Counted from the stretch's first letter, positions 44,101 to 53,926 are shown. The stretch: DNA of 64,000 nucleotides from Elioraea sp964533585 (GCA_964533585.1 CAZHMM010000002.1:13891-77890); one strand, 5' to 3'. Notes: generated from the letters alone by a model not told the origin. Translations and numbers: made by a program.

Positions 44101-44174
44101 CAGGTGCGGGTGCGGCAATGCGCCGCAACACTCCGGGCGTTGCCGGCGCGCCGCCTGCGCGTCACAACCGGGCC

Positions 44175-44897
44175 ATGGCCGAGCCCGCACCGCACATCCT
44201 GGTGGTGGACGACGACCGCGAGATCCGCGACCTGCTGGCGCGGTTCCTGGAGAAGCACGGCTTCCGCGTCACCACCGCGCGCGACGGCCGCGAGCTCCGC
44301 CGCGCCCTGCCGAACGGCCACTACGCGCTCGTGGTGCTCGACCTGATGCTGCCGGGCGAGGACGGGCTCTCCTTGCTCCGCTGGCTGCGCGAGGAAGGTG
44401 GACGATTGCCCGTCGTGATGCTCACCGCGATGGGCGAGGAGACCGACCGGATCGTCGGGCTCGAGCTCGGCGCCGACGACTACGTGCCGAAGCCGTTCAA
44501 CCCGCGCGAGCTGCTCGCGCGCATCCGCGCGGTGCTGCGCCGCGCCGAGGGCGCGCCGGCGGAGGCGGCCGAGCCGGGTGCGATCTTCCGCTTCGCCGGC
44601 TGGACGCTCGAGACCGCGCGCCGCCGCCTGCTCGACCCGTCGGGCGCGGAAGTGGCGTTGACTGGCGGCGAGTTCGACCTGCTGCGCATCCTCGCCGAGC
44701 GGGCGGGCCGCGTGCTGACGCGCGACATGCTGATGGACCTGCTGCACGGCCGCTCGACCGGCCCGTTCGACCGCGCGATCGACGTCGCGGTGAGCCGGCT
44801 CAGGCGCAAGCTCGAGGATGACGGCAAATCGCCTGCCCTGATCAAGACCGTGCGCGGCGGCGGCTACGTGCTCGCCGCCCCGGTCGAGCGGGCGTGA
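44175..44897 (+). CDS. OmpR-family response regulator
   Basis: A 240-residue regulator with an N-terminal receiver (about 1-120) and a C-terminal winged-helix DNA-binding domain (about 140-235). The phosphoacceptor is Asp56 in VVLDLMLPGEDG; the receiver's signature Lys is in YVPKPFN; the effector domain ends in TVRGGGYVLAAP. ATG 44175 follows a very long 5' region with possible upstream starts, but MAEPAPHILVVDDD is the family beginning. It overlaps the kinase start, so the pair is co-translated. It probably autoregulates through repeats at 44071-44100. Confidence 0.92.
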   Translation: MAEPAPHILVVDDDREIRDLLARFLEKHGFRVTTARDGRELRRALPNGHYALVVLDLMLPGEDGLSLLRWLREEGGRLPVVMLTAMGEETDRIVGLELGADDYVPKPFNPRELLARIRAVLRRAEGAPAEAAEPGAIFRFAGWTLETARRRLLDPSGAEVALTGGEFDLLRILAERAGRVLTRDMLMDLLHGRSTGPFDRAIDVAVSRLRRKLEDDGKSPALIKTVRGGGYVLAAPVERA

Positions 44898-46228
44898 GGC
44901 TCGCCTTGAGGGTCTGGCCCGCCTCGATCGCCGGGCGCACCTTCCTGGTGCTGCTGCTCGGCCTGTTCACGGCCCAGGTCGTGGGGCTGACGATCCATGC
45001 CTTCGATCGCGTCGGCTTGCAGCGCGCGGCGCAGGGACGCGAGGCGATGGCGCGCACCTGGGCGGTCTGGCGCGCGGTGGTGACGGCGCCGGCGCCATTC
45101 CGGGCGGAGGCGCTGGAGGCGGTCGAACTGCCGGAGGGCTTCTCCGCCACGATCGACGCGGCGCCGCTGGTGCGGCCGGGCGCGCGGCCGCCTGGCCGGG
45201 CCGGCGAGCGCTTCGCCGAGGCGCTCGGGCGGATGGGCGGCCCGCCGCGCATGCGGCCGCGCGAGGTGCTGGTCGGCGAGGCGCCGGACGGGGCGATGGC
45301 GGCGGCGATCCGCCTGCCGGATGGGATGTGGCTCAACGTGGTCGCCCGCGTGCCACCGGCGCAGCCCTGGTCCTCGCCGACCTTCCTCGCGGCACTCGCG
45401 GTGATGACGGCGGCGGTGGCGGGGTTGTCGTTCTGGGCGGTGCGGCGGCTCACCGCACCGATCCGCGAACTCGCCGCCGCAGCGGACCGGCTCGGCCGCG
45501 ATGTCGGCGCACCACCCCTGCCCGAGCGCGGCCCGCGCGAGGTGGCGCAGGCGGCCGCGGCCTTCAACACGATGCAGGCGCGGATCCGTCGCTTCGTCGA
45601 TGACCGCACGGCGATGCTGGCCGCGATCGGGCACGATCTGCGCACGCCGATCACGCGCATGCGGCTGCGCGCGGAGTTCGTCGAGGACGAGGGCTTGCGC
45701 GCGAAGATGATGGCCGATCTCGCCGAGATGGAGGCGATGGTGGCGGCGACGCTCGCCTTCGCGCGCGACGATGCGGCCTCCGAGAAGGCGGTGCCGCTCG
45801 ATCTGGCGGCGCTGCTGCGCACGGTCGCGGACGAGGCGAACGATGTCGCCGGGCAGGAGGTGGTGACACTGGAGGCGCCGGCGCACCGCACGGTGACGGC
45901 GCGGCCGGTGGCGCTGAAGCGCGCGCTCAGCAACCTGATCGGCAATGCGATCGGCTACGCCGGCGGGTGCAGGGTGCGCCTCGCCGAGCCCGACGGTGGC
46001 GTGGTGTGGATCGCGATCGAGGATGACGGGCCTGGAATTCCCGAGAACGAGCTGGAGCGGGTGTTTCAGCCGTTCCATCGCGTCGAGCGCAGCCGCTCGC
46101 GCGAGACGGGCGGGGCGGGGCTCGGCCTGCCGATCGCGCGCACGATCCTGCGCGGCCATGGCGGCGACGTCACACTCGCGAACCGTCGCGGCGGTGGGCT
46201 GACGGCGACCGCGACGCTGCCGGCGTAG
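44894..46228 (+). CDS. Sensor histidine kinase (EnvZ-type)
   Basis: Inner-membrane kinase of 444 residues. TM1 is about residues 13-35 and TM2 about 158-180, enclosing a periplasmic sensor of about 120 residues. A HAMP region (RLTAPIRELAAAADRLGRD) leads to the H-box with His247 (GHDLRTPITR), the N-box NLIGNAIGYA, and ATP-binding DDGPGIP and GAGLGLPIA. GTG start overlaps the regulator's stop. The signal is unknown; EnvZ and related kinases respond to osmotic or membrane cues. Confidence 0.9.
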   Translation: MRLALRVWPASIAGRTFLVLLLGLFTAQVVGLTIHAFDRVGLQRAAQGREAMARTWAVWRAVVTAPAPFRAEALEAVELPEGFSATIDAAPLVRPGARPPGRAGERFAEALGRMGGPPRMRPREVLVGEAPDGAMAAAIRLPDGMWLNVVARVPPAQPWSSPTFLAALAVMTAAVAGLSFWAVRRLTAPIRELAAAADRLGRDVGAPPLPERGPREVAQAAAAFNTMQARIRRFVDDRTAMLAAIGHDLRTPITRMRLRAEFVEDEGLRAKMMADLAEMEAMVAATLAFARDDAASEKAVPLDLAALLRTVADEANDVAGQEVVTLEAPAHRTVTARPVALKRALSNLIGNAIGYAGGCRVRLAEPDGGVVWIAIEDDGPGIPENELERVFQPFHRVERSRSRETGGAGLGLPIARTILRGHGGDVTLANRRGGGLTATATLPA

Positions 46229-46236
46229 CGCCCGGA

Positions 46237-46905
46237 TCAGGGGGCGAGCAGCGACCTGAGCCGCGCGACCGCGCTGTCCGGTGTGGTGAGCACGGGCCGG
46301 CCGGTCGCCTGCGCGACCGCGGGCGCGGCGCGGGCGAGGCTGAACTGCGCGAGCGCGATCGCCTCGCAGTCGCCGAGCCCCTTGGCCGCATCGGCCGCGC
46401 GCGCGTCATGCGCCGCCCCGTCGCCCTGCTCCAGCGCCGCGAGCGCGCCCTCGGCGAACCCCTCGCGCAGATCGAGCGTCATGCCGCGCGCGGCGGCGGC
46501 CGCGGCGAACTCGGGGCGCATCGAATCGAAGGTCGGCCGGAACGTCGCGATCAGCCCGATCCGCCCCGACGGCGCGGCGTCCAGCACCGCATCGATCATC
46601 GCCTCGTTGGGTTTCAGCACCGGGATCGCCGGATGCGCCGCCTTCACTGCCTCGATGGGCGGGCCGAAGGCGGAGCAGGTGAACAGGATCGCGTCCGCCC
46701 CGGTGCGCCGCGCATAGGCGGCAAGATCGAGGAAGCGCTGCGTGATCGCCGGCGTGATCAGGCCCTCGCGCGCCAGATCGGCCGACAGGCTGTCATCCAG
46801 CAGGTTCATCAGGAACGGCTCCGGCCACAGCCGGGCGAACGCCTCCATGATCGGCGGCGGCGAGAGGCGGAGCGCGTGGATCAGCGCGATTCGCGGCGCG
46901 GCCAT
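46237..46905 (-). CDS. Asp/Glu racemase-superfamily protein
   Basis: A 222-residue protein with the racemase fold pattern. A Cys in FTCSAFG matches the first catalytic Cys of Asp/Glu/hydantoin racemases; the second motif near residue 175-215 has GDCEAIALAQFS and VLTTPDS, where the second catalytic Cys is in an unusual setting or replaced. Similar proteins annotated as arylmalonate decarboxylase or aspartate racemase exist, so a decarboxylase or racemase role is possible. The ATG at 46905 opens MAAPRIALIHA. Confidence 0.7.
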   Translation of the reverse strand: MAAPRIALIHALRLSPPPIMEAFARLWPEPFLMNLLDDSLSADLAREGLITPAITQRFLDLAAYARRTGADAILFTCSAFGPPIEAVKAAHPAIPVLKPNEAMIDAVLDAAPSGRIGLIATFRPTFDSMRPEFAAAAAARGMTLDLREGFAEGALAALEQGDGAAHDARAADAAKGLGDCEAIALAQFSLARAAPAVAQATGRPVLTTPDSAVARLRSLLAP

Positions 46906-46907
46906 GG

Positions 46908-47342
46908 TCAGCGTCCTGTGCAGGAGACGAGCGGCGAGGGGAAGTCGATGCAGCCGGGAAACGCGATCTCGCCGCCCTCCAGGCGCTGCACGCGCAGCAG
47001 GTTCGGATCGCCGCCGCAGCCGAAGCCGATCCCGCCGACCGCGCCGAGCGGCCCGCCCGTCCGCTGCGCCGGACGGAGCCGGATCTCCACGCCCTCCGGT
47101 GTGGCGCGCACCGTCTCGATGATGCGCTGCTGGAAGACGGGCTCGAGCAGCGTGGTGTGCAGCACGATGTCGCGGGTGAAGATCACGCTCGGCTGGGCGA
47201 GGCACGCAGCCTGGCTCCCGCCGCGCACCGGCGGGGTGTGCCCGCCGCTCCAGGCGCCGTAGAGCCAGGCATGCGGCTCGGTCTGCGCCGCCGTGACGGA
47301 GGGCGCGAGCAGGACGGCACAGGCGAGCAGGAAGCGACGCAA
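46908..47342 (-). CDS. Small secreted protein of unknown function
   Basis: A 144-residue protein with a signal peptide (RRFLLACAVLLAPSVTAAQ, cleavage about residue 19). The mature part has four Cys residues (CLAQP, FGCGGDP, FPGCIDF, VSCTGR), possibly two disulfides, which fits a periplasmic or surface protein. The start codon is TTG with a GGGGGAT stretch upstream, so the exact start is tentative. Located 2 nt upstream of the racemase-like gene and probably co-transcribed. I do not recognise its family. Confidence 0.55.
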   Translation of the reverse strand: MRRFLLACAVLLAPSVTAAQTEPHAWLYGAWSGGHTPPVRGGSQAACLAQPSVIFTRDIVLHTTLLEPVFQQRIIETVRATPEGVEIRLRPAQRTGGPLGAVGGIGFGCGGDPNLLRVQRLEGGEIAFPGCIDFPSPLVSCTGR

Positions 47343-47406
47343 CGGAGATCCCCCGGATGGCGAGACGGCGACCCGACCCTAGCCGAGCCGCAGCCGGGGC
47401 GGAACC

Positions 47407-48594
47407 TCAGGCGGCGCGGGCCGCCACCGTCACGCCCGGGTCGCGCACGGGGATGTGCACGGCGGCGGCGAACGCGCCGGCCAGGATGGCGATGATCCAC
47501 ATCAGGTCGTAGCTGCCGGTGCGGTCCCAGATCACGCCGCCGAGCCAGGCGCCGGTGAAGCCGCCGATCTGGTGGCCGAGGAAGACGAGCCCGAAGATGG
47601 TCGCCAGCCACTGCGTGCCGAAGCGCCGCGCCACGAGCGCCACCGTCGGCGGCACGGTGGAAAGCCACAGCACGCCCATCGCGGCGCTGAACACCGCCAG
47701 CGTCAGTTCGGTCTTGGGCCCGAGGAAGAACACGGTCATCACCACCGCGCGGCCGCCATAGATCAGCATCAGCAGTTCGCGCCGGCGCCACCGCCCGGTG
47801 AGCTCGCCCGAGACCAGCGAGCCCGCGATGTTGAACAGGCCGATCAGGCTGATCGAGGTCGCCCCCCAGGACGGATGCAGCCCGCAGGACGCGACGAAGC
47901 CCGGAATGTGCACGGTCAGGAACGAGACATGCACGCCGCAGACGAAGAAGCCCCAGAACAGGCACCAGAAGTACCCTGTGGAGAGCGCCTCCTTCAGCGC
48001 CACACCGGCACCGACCGGACGACCCTCGGTCGGCGGCGCCGGGCGGTCGGCGAGCGGCAGGGCGAGCGGGATCGCCGCGATCGCCACCGCCGCCATGGCG
48101 AACAGCGCGCCCTGCCAGCCGAACGCGTCGATGCCGAGCTGCACCAGCGGCACCACCGAGAACTGGCCGAACGACGAGCCCGCGGTCGCGAGCCCGGTGG
48201 CGCGCGCGCGCCAGTCCTGCGGCAGCAGGCGCGACAGGCTCGCCATCACGATCGGGAAGCCGGCGGCCGAGACCGCCACCCCCATCACCAGGCCGGCGCC
48301 GAGGAAGAACGCCGCGAGCGAGGAGGCGAGCGCCATCGCCAGCAGGCCGCTCGCGTAGAGCAGCCAGCCGCCGATCAGCACGCGCTGCCCGCCGATCCGG
48401 TCGGCAATGTTGCCGCACATCGGCTGCGAGACGCCGTTCAGCAGCACCTGCAGCGCGATCGCCAGCGCGAAGGCCGAGGCAGTCCAGCCCTGGGCGGCCG
48501 TCATCGGCGCAAGGAACAGCCCGAAGCTCTGGCGTAGCCCCATCGAGAGCGCGCAGAGCACCACGGCACAGAGCAGCAGGAGGCGGACGGGCAT
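47407..48594 (-). CDS. Major facilitator superfamily transporter
   Basis: A 395-residue MFS protein with about 12 hydrophobic helices. The loop motif between helices 2 and 3 is GNIADRIGGQRVLI, near the classical G-x-x-x-D-R. N-terminal GLRQSFGLFLAPM is typical of monocarboxylate or oxalate/formate-type transporters. The substrate is not determinable. It is convergent with the secreted-protein gene and divergent from the YqaA-like gene. Confidence 0.85.
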   Translation of the reverse strand: MPVRLLLLCAVVLCALSMGLRQSFGLFLAPMTAAQGWTASAFALAIALQVLLNGVSQPMCGNIADRIGGQRVLIGGWLLYASGLLAMALASSLAAFFLGAGLVMGVAVSAAGFPIVMASLSRLLPQDWRARATGLATAGSSFGQFSVVPLVQLGIDAFGWQGALFAMAAVAIAAIPLALPLADRPAPPTEGRPVGAGVALKEALSTGYFWCLFWGFFVCGVHVSFLTVHIPGFVASCGLHPSWGATSISLIGLFNIAGSLVSGELTGRWRRRELLMLIYGGRAVVMTVFFLGPKTELTLAVFSAAMGVLWLSTVPPTVALVARRFGTQWLATIFGLVFLGHQIGGFTGAWLGGVIWDRTGSYDLMWIIAILAGAFAAAVHIPVRDPGVTVAARAA

Positions 48595-48721
48595 GCCGGG
48601 GGGAGCCTAGCCGAGCGCCGAGGCGCGTCCAATCGATAGCGGTGACGTGAGCCATGCGCCTTGCCGATGCCACGCTCGCGTGGCATCCCGCGCCGGCCCT
48701 TTCGATCGACGCGGACCCCCC

Positions 48722-49312
48722 GTGGAACTGCCCTTCCTGCACACGCTCTACCGGCGCGTCCTGGCGCTCGCGGCCCATCCGCAGGCGCGGCTCTGGGTGT
48801 TCATCATCGCCTTCATCGAGTCCTCGGTCTTCCCGATCCCGCCCGACGTGATCCTCGCGCCGATGGCGGTGGCGCGGCCCGACCGGTGGCTGTCCTCGGC
48901 GCTGATCTGCACCGCCGGCTCGGCCCTCGGCGGCCTGCTGGGCTACGCGATCGGCTGGGGACTCTACGAGGCGGTCGGCGTGCCGATCATCGAGCTCTAC
49001 CGGATGCACGACGCCTATGAGCGGTTCCGCGCGCTCTACCTCGAATACGACTGGATGGTGGTGGCGATCGCCGGGTTCACGCCGATCCCCTACAAGCTCG
49101 CGACCATCGCCTCGGGGGCCGTGCAGATGGCGCTGCTGCCGTTCTTCGTCGCCTCGGCGCTGTCGCGCGGGGCGCGGTTCCTGATGGTCGCGCTGGTGGC
49201 GGCGAAGTTCGGCCCGCCGGTGCTGGCGGTGATCGAGAAGCGGCTGACGCTGTTCACGATCGCCTTCCTGGTGCTGCTGGTCGGCGGCTTCGTGTTCGTG
49301 CGGTATCTGTGA
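48722..49312 (+). CDS. YqaA/DedA-type inner-membrane protein
   Basis: A 196-residue membrane protein with several helices and the YqaA-family motifs FIESSVFPIPPDVILAPM and GFTPIPYKLATIASG. These belong to the DedA/VTT superfamily of small membrane proteins implicated in lipid scrambling, drug sensitivity and proton-dependent stress. GTG at 48722 gives the standard opening; a longer frame would add 25 residues rich in Arg and Pro. It is convergent with the propionyl-CoA synthetase gene, separated by only 3 nt. Confidence 0.85.
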   Translation: MELPFLHTLYRRVLALAAHPQARLWVFIIAFIESSVFPIPPDVILAPMAVARPDRWLSSALICTAGSALGGLLGYAIGWGLYEAVGVPIIELYRMHDAYERFRALYLEYDWMVVAIAGFTPIPYKLATIASGAVQMALLPFFVASALSRGARFLMVALVAAKFGPPVLAVIEKRLTLFTIAFLVLLVGGFVFVRYL

Positions 49313-49315
49313 GCG

Positions 49316-51202
49316 TCACCCCGCCGGCGCCACCACACCCTTGATCTCCTCCAGGCTGGCCGGATCGTCGATGGTCGGCGGCACGACGTAGTCCTGCCCG
49401 TCGGCGATCCGACGGATGGTCGCGCGCAGCACCTTGCCCGAGCGCGTCTTCGGCAGCCGCGGCACCACCCGGGCGCTGCGGAACGCCGCGACTGGGCCGA
49501 TCCGCTCGCGCACCATCGCCACCAGTTCCTTCTCCAGCGTCGTCTCGTCCTTGGTCACGCCCGCCTTCAGCACCACGAGCCCGAGCGGCACCTGGCCCTT
49601 CAGCGCGTCCTTCACGCCGACCACCGCGCATTCCGCGACATCCGGGTGCGCGGCCAGCACCTCCTCCATCGCCCCGGTGCTGAGCCGGTGCCCGGCGACG
49701 TTGATGATGTCGTCGGTGCGGCTCATCACCCAGACATAGCCGTCCTCGTCGATCATGCCGGCATCCGCGGTGGTGTAGTGGCCCGGGTGCTGGCTCAGAT
49801 AGGCGTCGCGGAAGCCCGCGTCGTTGTTCCAGAGCGTCGGCAGGCAGGAGGGCGGCAGAGGGAGCTTGACCACAAGGTCGCCGATCGTGCCGCGCGGCAC
49901 CTCGCGCCCGGCCTCGTCGAGCACGCGCAGATCGAAGCCGGGGCTCGGCTTGCCGCCCGAGCCGGGCTTGATCGGGAACAGGCCGAGGCCGCGGAAGTCG
50001 CCGGTGATCGCCCAGCCCGTCTCGGTCTGCCACCAATGGTCGATCACCGGCTTGCCGAGCAGCTTCTCGGCCCAGGTGACGGTGTCGGGGTCGCAGCGCT
50101 CGCCGGCAAGGAACAGCGCCTCCAGCCGCGAGAGGTCATGACGGGCCATGATCCGCCCATCCGCGTCCTCCCGCTTGATCGCGCGGATCGCCGTCGGCGC
50201 GGTGAACATCACCTTCACCCCGTGCTGCGCACAGACGCGCCAGAACGCACCCGCGTCCGGCGTGCCGACCGGCTTGCCCTCGTAGACGATGGTGGTGCAG
50301 CCGGCGAGCAACGGCCCGTAGACGATGTAGGAGTGGCCAACCACCCAGCCGACATCGGAGGCGGCCCAGAAGACGTCGCCGGCCCGGACGCCGTAGAGCA
50401 TCGGCATCGAGTTCGCGAGCGCAACGGCGTGGCCGCCATTGTCGCGCACGATGCCCTTCGGCCGGCCGGTCGTGCCGGAGGTGTAGAGGATGTAGAGCGG
50501 ATCGGTCGCCTCGACGGGCACGCAGCGATGCGGGGCAGCGGCGGCTTCGGCGGCGAGCAGATCCTCGTCCCGCCCGGGCGTGAGCTCGCAGGCGCGCTCA
50601 GGCCGTTGCAGGATCAGACAAAAAGCCGGCTTGTGCGGGCTGAGCGCGATCGCCGCGTCGAGCAGCGGCTTGTAGGCGACGGTGCGGCCGGGCTCGAGGC
50701 CGCAACTGGCCGAGACGATCGCCTTCGGCTTGGCGTCGGCGATGCGGCTTGCGAGCTCGGCCGCGGCGAAGCCGCCGAACACGACCGAGTGGATCGCGCC
50801 CAGCCGCGCGCAGGCGAGCATGGCGATCACCGCCTCGGGCACCATCGGCATGTAGACGATCACCCGGTCGCCCTTGGCCACCCCGCGCGCGGCGAGCGCG
50901 CCGGCAAGGCGGGCCGTCCGTTCGGTCAGCGCCGCGTAGCTCAGCGTTTCGACCCGTCCGGTCATGGCGCTGTCCCAGATCAGCGCGGGCTGATCGCCCC
51001 GCCCTGCCGCGACATGGCGGTCGAGCGCGTTGAAGCAGGTGTTCAGCCGCCCGCCCGGGAACCAGCGGCCATAGACCCCGGCCGAGGGGTCGAAGGCTGC
51101 GTGCGGCGGCACCTCCCAGTCGATCGCGGCGGCCTGCGCTGACCACCAGCCGGCCGGGTCCGCCCGCCATGCCGCATAGGTCGCCTCGTAGTCGCTGCTC
51201 AT
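49316..51202 (-). CDS. prpE: Propionyl-CoA synthetase (AMP-forming)
   Basis: A 628-residue acyl-CoA synthetase. The nucleotide loop is YILYTSGTTGRPKGIVRDNGGH, which with MPMLYGVRAGDVFWAASDVGWVVGHSY is typical of PrpE; the C-terminal catalytic Lys is in KTRSGKVLR. It activates propionate (and acetate more weakly) to the CoA ester. The ATG at 51202 is preceded by other in-frame codons, but MSSDYEATYAAWRADPAG fits the family. In this family the Lys near the C-terminus may be acetylated for regulation. Confidence 0.93.
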   Translation of the reverse strand: MSSDYEATYAAWRADPAGWWSAQAAAIDWEVPPHAAFDPSAGVYGRWFPGGRLNTCFNALDRHVAAGRGDQPALIWDSAMTGRVETLSYAALTERTARLAGALAARGVAKGDRVIVYMPMVPEAVIAMLACARLGAIHSVVFGGFAAAELASRIADAKPKAIVSASCGLEPGRTVAYKPLLDAAIALSPHKPAFCLILQRPERACELTPGRDEDLLAAEAAAAPHRCVPVEATDPLYILYTSGTTGRPKGIVRDNGGHAVALANSMPMLYGVRAGDVFWAASDVGWVVGHSYIVYGPLLAGCTTIVYEGKPVGTPDAGAFWRVCAQHGVKVMFTAPTAIRAIKREDADGRIMARHDLSRLEALFLAGERCDPDTVTWAEKLLGKPVIDHWWQTETGWAITGDFRGLGLFPIKPGSGGKPSPGFDLRVLDEAGREVPRGTIGDLVVKLPLPPSCLPTLWNNDAGFRDAYLSQHPGHYTTADAGMIDEDGYVWVMSRTDDIINVAGHRLSTGAMEEVLAAHPDVAECAVVGVKDALKGQVPLGLVVLKAGVTKDETTLEKELVAMVRERIGPVAAFRSARVVPRLPKTRSGKVLRATIRRIADGQDYVVPPTIDDPASLEEIKGVVAPAG

Positions 51203-51337
51203 GCCGCGCTGCCCCCGTCGGTTCCTCGCGCTACGAGCCTGCGTCAAATCGGCCGGATGGCGCAATGTCGGGGGCTTGATGGCCTTTCCCGCGCGAGCAG
51301 GACGCGGCAGAATACAATCGTAGGGGGAGAGCAGGGG

Positions 51338-51556
51338 ATGGCCCACGACTCGCAAACTTCGCCCGAACCGTCGCCCGACGGGCTGCTCGCCTGCCTGCGG
51401 GCGCTCGCCGAGGAGGCCGAGGCGCTCGGGCTCAATGCGACGCGCGATGCCATCCTGCGGGCGGCCGCGCGGCTGGTGCGCGAGGCCTCCGAGCGGCTGC
51501 CGGATCATCCGGGCACGGCGCGCATGCTCGGCTGCGGCGGCTGCGGCCTGCACTGA
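51338..51556 (+). CDS. Small hypothetical protein with C-terminal Cys-Gly motif
   Basis: A 72-residue protein with AGGGGGAG upstream of its ATG at 51338. Residues 15-55 are one or two amphipathic helices (LLACLRALAEEAEALGLNA, then RDAILRAAARLVREA); the end is MLGCGGCGLH, where Cys pairs suggest metal binding or disulfide formation. Divergent from prpE and convergent with the MHYT-GGDEF-EAL gene. Function not known. Confidence 0.6.
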   Translation: MAHDSQTSPEPSPDGLLACLRALAEEAEALGLNATRDAILRAAARLVREASERLPDHPGTARMLGCGGCGLH

Positions 51557-51595
51557 GCCGGCGCGCCGGCCAGCGTCCCGGGCCGCCCTGGCGGC

Positions 51596-53926
51596 TCACG
51601 AGTGGGCGCGCGCGGGCTCGGCGATGCGCGGCACGGGCGGGCCCAGCAGGTAGCCCTGCGCCTCGTCGCAGCCCTCGTCGCGCAGGAAGGCCAGCTGCGC
51701 CTCCGACTCGACGCCCTCGGCGAGGACGGGAATGCGGAGGCTCTCGGCCAGGGCCATCACCGCGCGGATGATCGCGCGCGCCTCGTCCGACCGGTCGATC
51801 TCGCCGATGAAGGAGCGGTCGAGCTTGATCTTGTCGAACGGGAAGGCGCGCAGCATCGACAGCGACGAGTAGCCGGTGCCGAAATCGTCCATCGCGATCG
51901 AGACGCCGAGCGCCTTGATCCGGCGCAGCGTCTCGGCGGCGCGCGTGGGGTCCTGGATCAGCGCGCTCTCGGTGATCTCGAGTTCCAGCCGCGCCGGGGC
52001 GAGCCCGGTCTCGGCCAGCACGCGCGCGACCAGGCCGGGCAGGCCAGGGTCGGCGAGCTGCACCGCCGAGACGTTCGCCGCGATCCGCTGCGGCGCCCGC
52101 CACGCCGCCGCCTGGGCGCAGGCCGAGCGCAGCGCCCAGGCGCCAATCGGCAGGATGAGGCCGGACTCCTCGGCGAGCGCGATGAACTCGTCGGGCGGCA
52201 CGAAACCCCGCTCCGGGTGGTGCCAGCGCAGCAGCACCTCGTAGCCGGTGATCGTGCCGGTGGCGATGGCGATCTGCGGCTGGAAGTGCAGCTCGAACGC
52301 GTCGCGCGCCAGCGCCTCGCGCAGCTCGGTGAGCAGCAGGCGGCGCGCCCGCACCACCTCGTCCATCGCCTCCTCGTAGCAGCAGATCCGCTCCGCCGGC
52401 GAGCCCTTGGCCCGGTGCATCGCCAGCTCGGCGTTGGTGATCAGGGCGTTGGCCGTGGGCGCATCGTCGGGGTAGAGCGCGAGGCCCATGCTCGCGCCGC
52501 AGGCGATCTCGGTCTCGGCCACCGCGATCGTATCGCCGAGCGCGGCGGCGAGCCGGTCGGCCAGCTCCAGCGCCGCCGTGCGGCCGCGCACGGTGGCGAG
52601 GACGACGAACTCGTCGCCGCCGAGCCGGGCGGCCAGGTCGCCGCGCCCGAGCGCGCGGACGAGACGTCGCGACAGCGTGCGCAGCAGCAGATCGCCGACG
52701 GCATGGCCGTGCAGGTCATTCACCTCCTTGAAGCGGTCGAGGTCGATCGCGAGCAGCGCGATCCGGTCCGGCCCCGCGCAATCGGCGATCCGCTGCTCAA
52801 GCGCATCGAGGAAGGCCGCGCGATTCGGCAGGCCGGTCAGGCCATCGGTGAGCGTCAGCTCGGCGATGCGCCGCTCCTGCGCCAGGCGCGGGCGCAGGTC
52901 GCGCACCGCGTGCACGATCAGGCTCGGCTCGCCCGGCCGGGCCGGCTCGCTGCTCGCCGCGACCTCGACCGGGATGGACGCGCCGTCAATCGCGCGCAGC
53001 ACGGCGCGGGCGAGCGCGCCCTCGCCGATCCGCCCGGGGCTGTCGAACCAGGTGGCGACGGCCGAGCCGAGCAGGTCCGCCCGCGCCGCGCCGGTCATCG
53101 CCTCGAATGCGCCGTTCACCTCGACGATGCGGCCCTGCTGCGCGATGGCGATCCCGTCCGCCGCGCTCTCGGCGAGGTGGCGCAGCCGCACGGTCGCGGT
53201 CATGCGCTCCTGGTGATCCACCAGGTAGCTCGCTGCGCCGGTCCCGACCATCAGCAGCCCGACACCGGCGACCGCCACCGCCAGCATCTCGCGCGCCTGC
53301 GCCGTCGTCGCCGCCTCGTCGAGCGGCGCGAAGGGCAGCATCGTCAGCGCTGCCATGCCGAGGAAGTGCAGCGCGACGATTGCCAGGGCAAGCAGCCCGG
53401 CCGCAGCGAGCAATCCCGCAGGCGCGCTGTCCCGCGCCGCACGCCGGAGCGCGAGTGCGGCGAAAGCGATCGCCGCCAGCACGGACAGGACGACATAGCG
53501 CAGATCCCACACGATTGCCGCCTCAACCGTGACCGCCTGCATGCCGGTGTAGTGCATGGCCGCGATCGAGGCGCCGAGGATCGCCCCGCCCGCCTCCGGC
53601 GCGCGCCGGTGGGCTTGGGCCGCGAGTGTCAGCGCACCGCCTGCACCGAGGATCGCGACCAGCAGCGACAGGGCGGTCGGCCCGGGCGCGTAGCCGATCG
53701 GCGCGGCCGGCCGATAGGCCAGCATCGCGACGAAATGCGTGCACCAGACGGCCGCGCCGGCGGCGACCGCGCCGAGGAACACCCAGCCCAGGCGGGCAAG
53801 GCCGAAGCTCGTGCAGGCGCGGCGGCAAAGCCGGACCGACACCCACGCGCCGAGCAGGCAGATCGTCGCGGCGAGCACCACCAGCCAGGGATCGTGCTCG
53901 GCGGCAAGGCACGTCAGGACGCGCAT
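51596..53926 (-). CDS. MHYT-GGDEF-EAL cyclic-di-GMP signalling protein
   Basis: A 776-residue bifunctional candidate. A membrane MHYT sensor (about residues 1-225) carries CTHFVAMLAY, AMHYTGMQA and a degenerate third motif ALHFLGMAA. It is followed by a PAS-like region (about 245-350), a GGDEF domain (RLGGDEF near residue 437) and an EAL domain with EVLLR instead of EALLR near 563 and DDFGTGYSS near 680. Both c-di-GMP synthesis and breakdown residues appear present, but which dominates is not clear. MHYT modules have been proposed to sense gases through metal. ATG at 53926. Confidence 0.9.
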   Translation of the reverse strand: MRVLTCLAAEHDPWLVVLAATICLLGAWVSVRLCRRACTSFGLARLGWVFLGAVAAGAAVWCTHFVAMLAYRPAAPIGYAPGPTALSLLVAILGAGGALTLAAQAHRRAPEAGGAILGASIAAMHYTGMQAVTVEAAIVWDLRYVVLSVLAAIAFAALALRRAARDSAPAGLLAAAGLLALAIVALHFLGMAALTMLPFAPLDEAATTAQAREMLAVAVAGVGLLMVGTGAASYLVDHQERMTATVRLRHLAESAADGIAIAQQGRIVEVNGAFEAMTGAARADLLGSAVATWFDSPGRIGEGALARAVLRAIDGASIPVEVAASSEPARPGEPSLIVHAVRDLRPRLAQERRIAELTLTDGLTGLPNRAAFLDALEQRIADCAGPDRIALLAIDLDRFKEVNDLHGHAVGDLLLRTLSRRLVRALGRGDLAARLGGDEFVVLATVRGRTAALELADRLAAALGDTIAVAETEIACGASMGLALYPDDAPTANALITNAELAMHRAKGSPAERICCYEEAMDEVVRARRLLLTELREALARDAFELHFQPQIAIATGTITGYEVLLRWHHPERGFVPPDEFIALAEESGLILPIGAWALRSACAQAAAWRAPQRIAANVSAVQLADPGLPGLVARVLAETGLAPARLELEITESALIQDPTRAAETLRRIKALGVSIAMDDFGTGYSSLSMLRAFPFDKIKLDRSFIGEIDRSDEARAIIRAVMALAESLRIPVLAEGVESEAQLAFLRDEGCDEAQGYLLGPPVPRIAEPARAHS

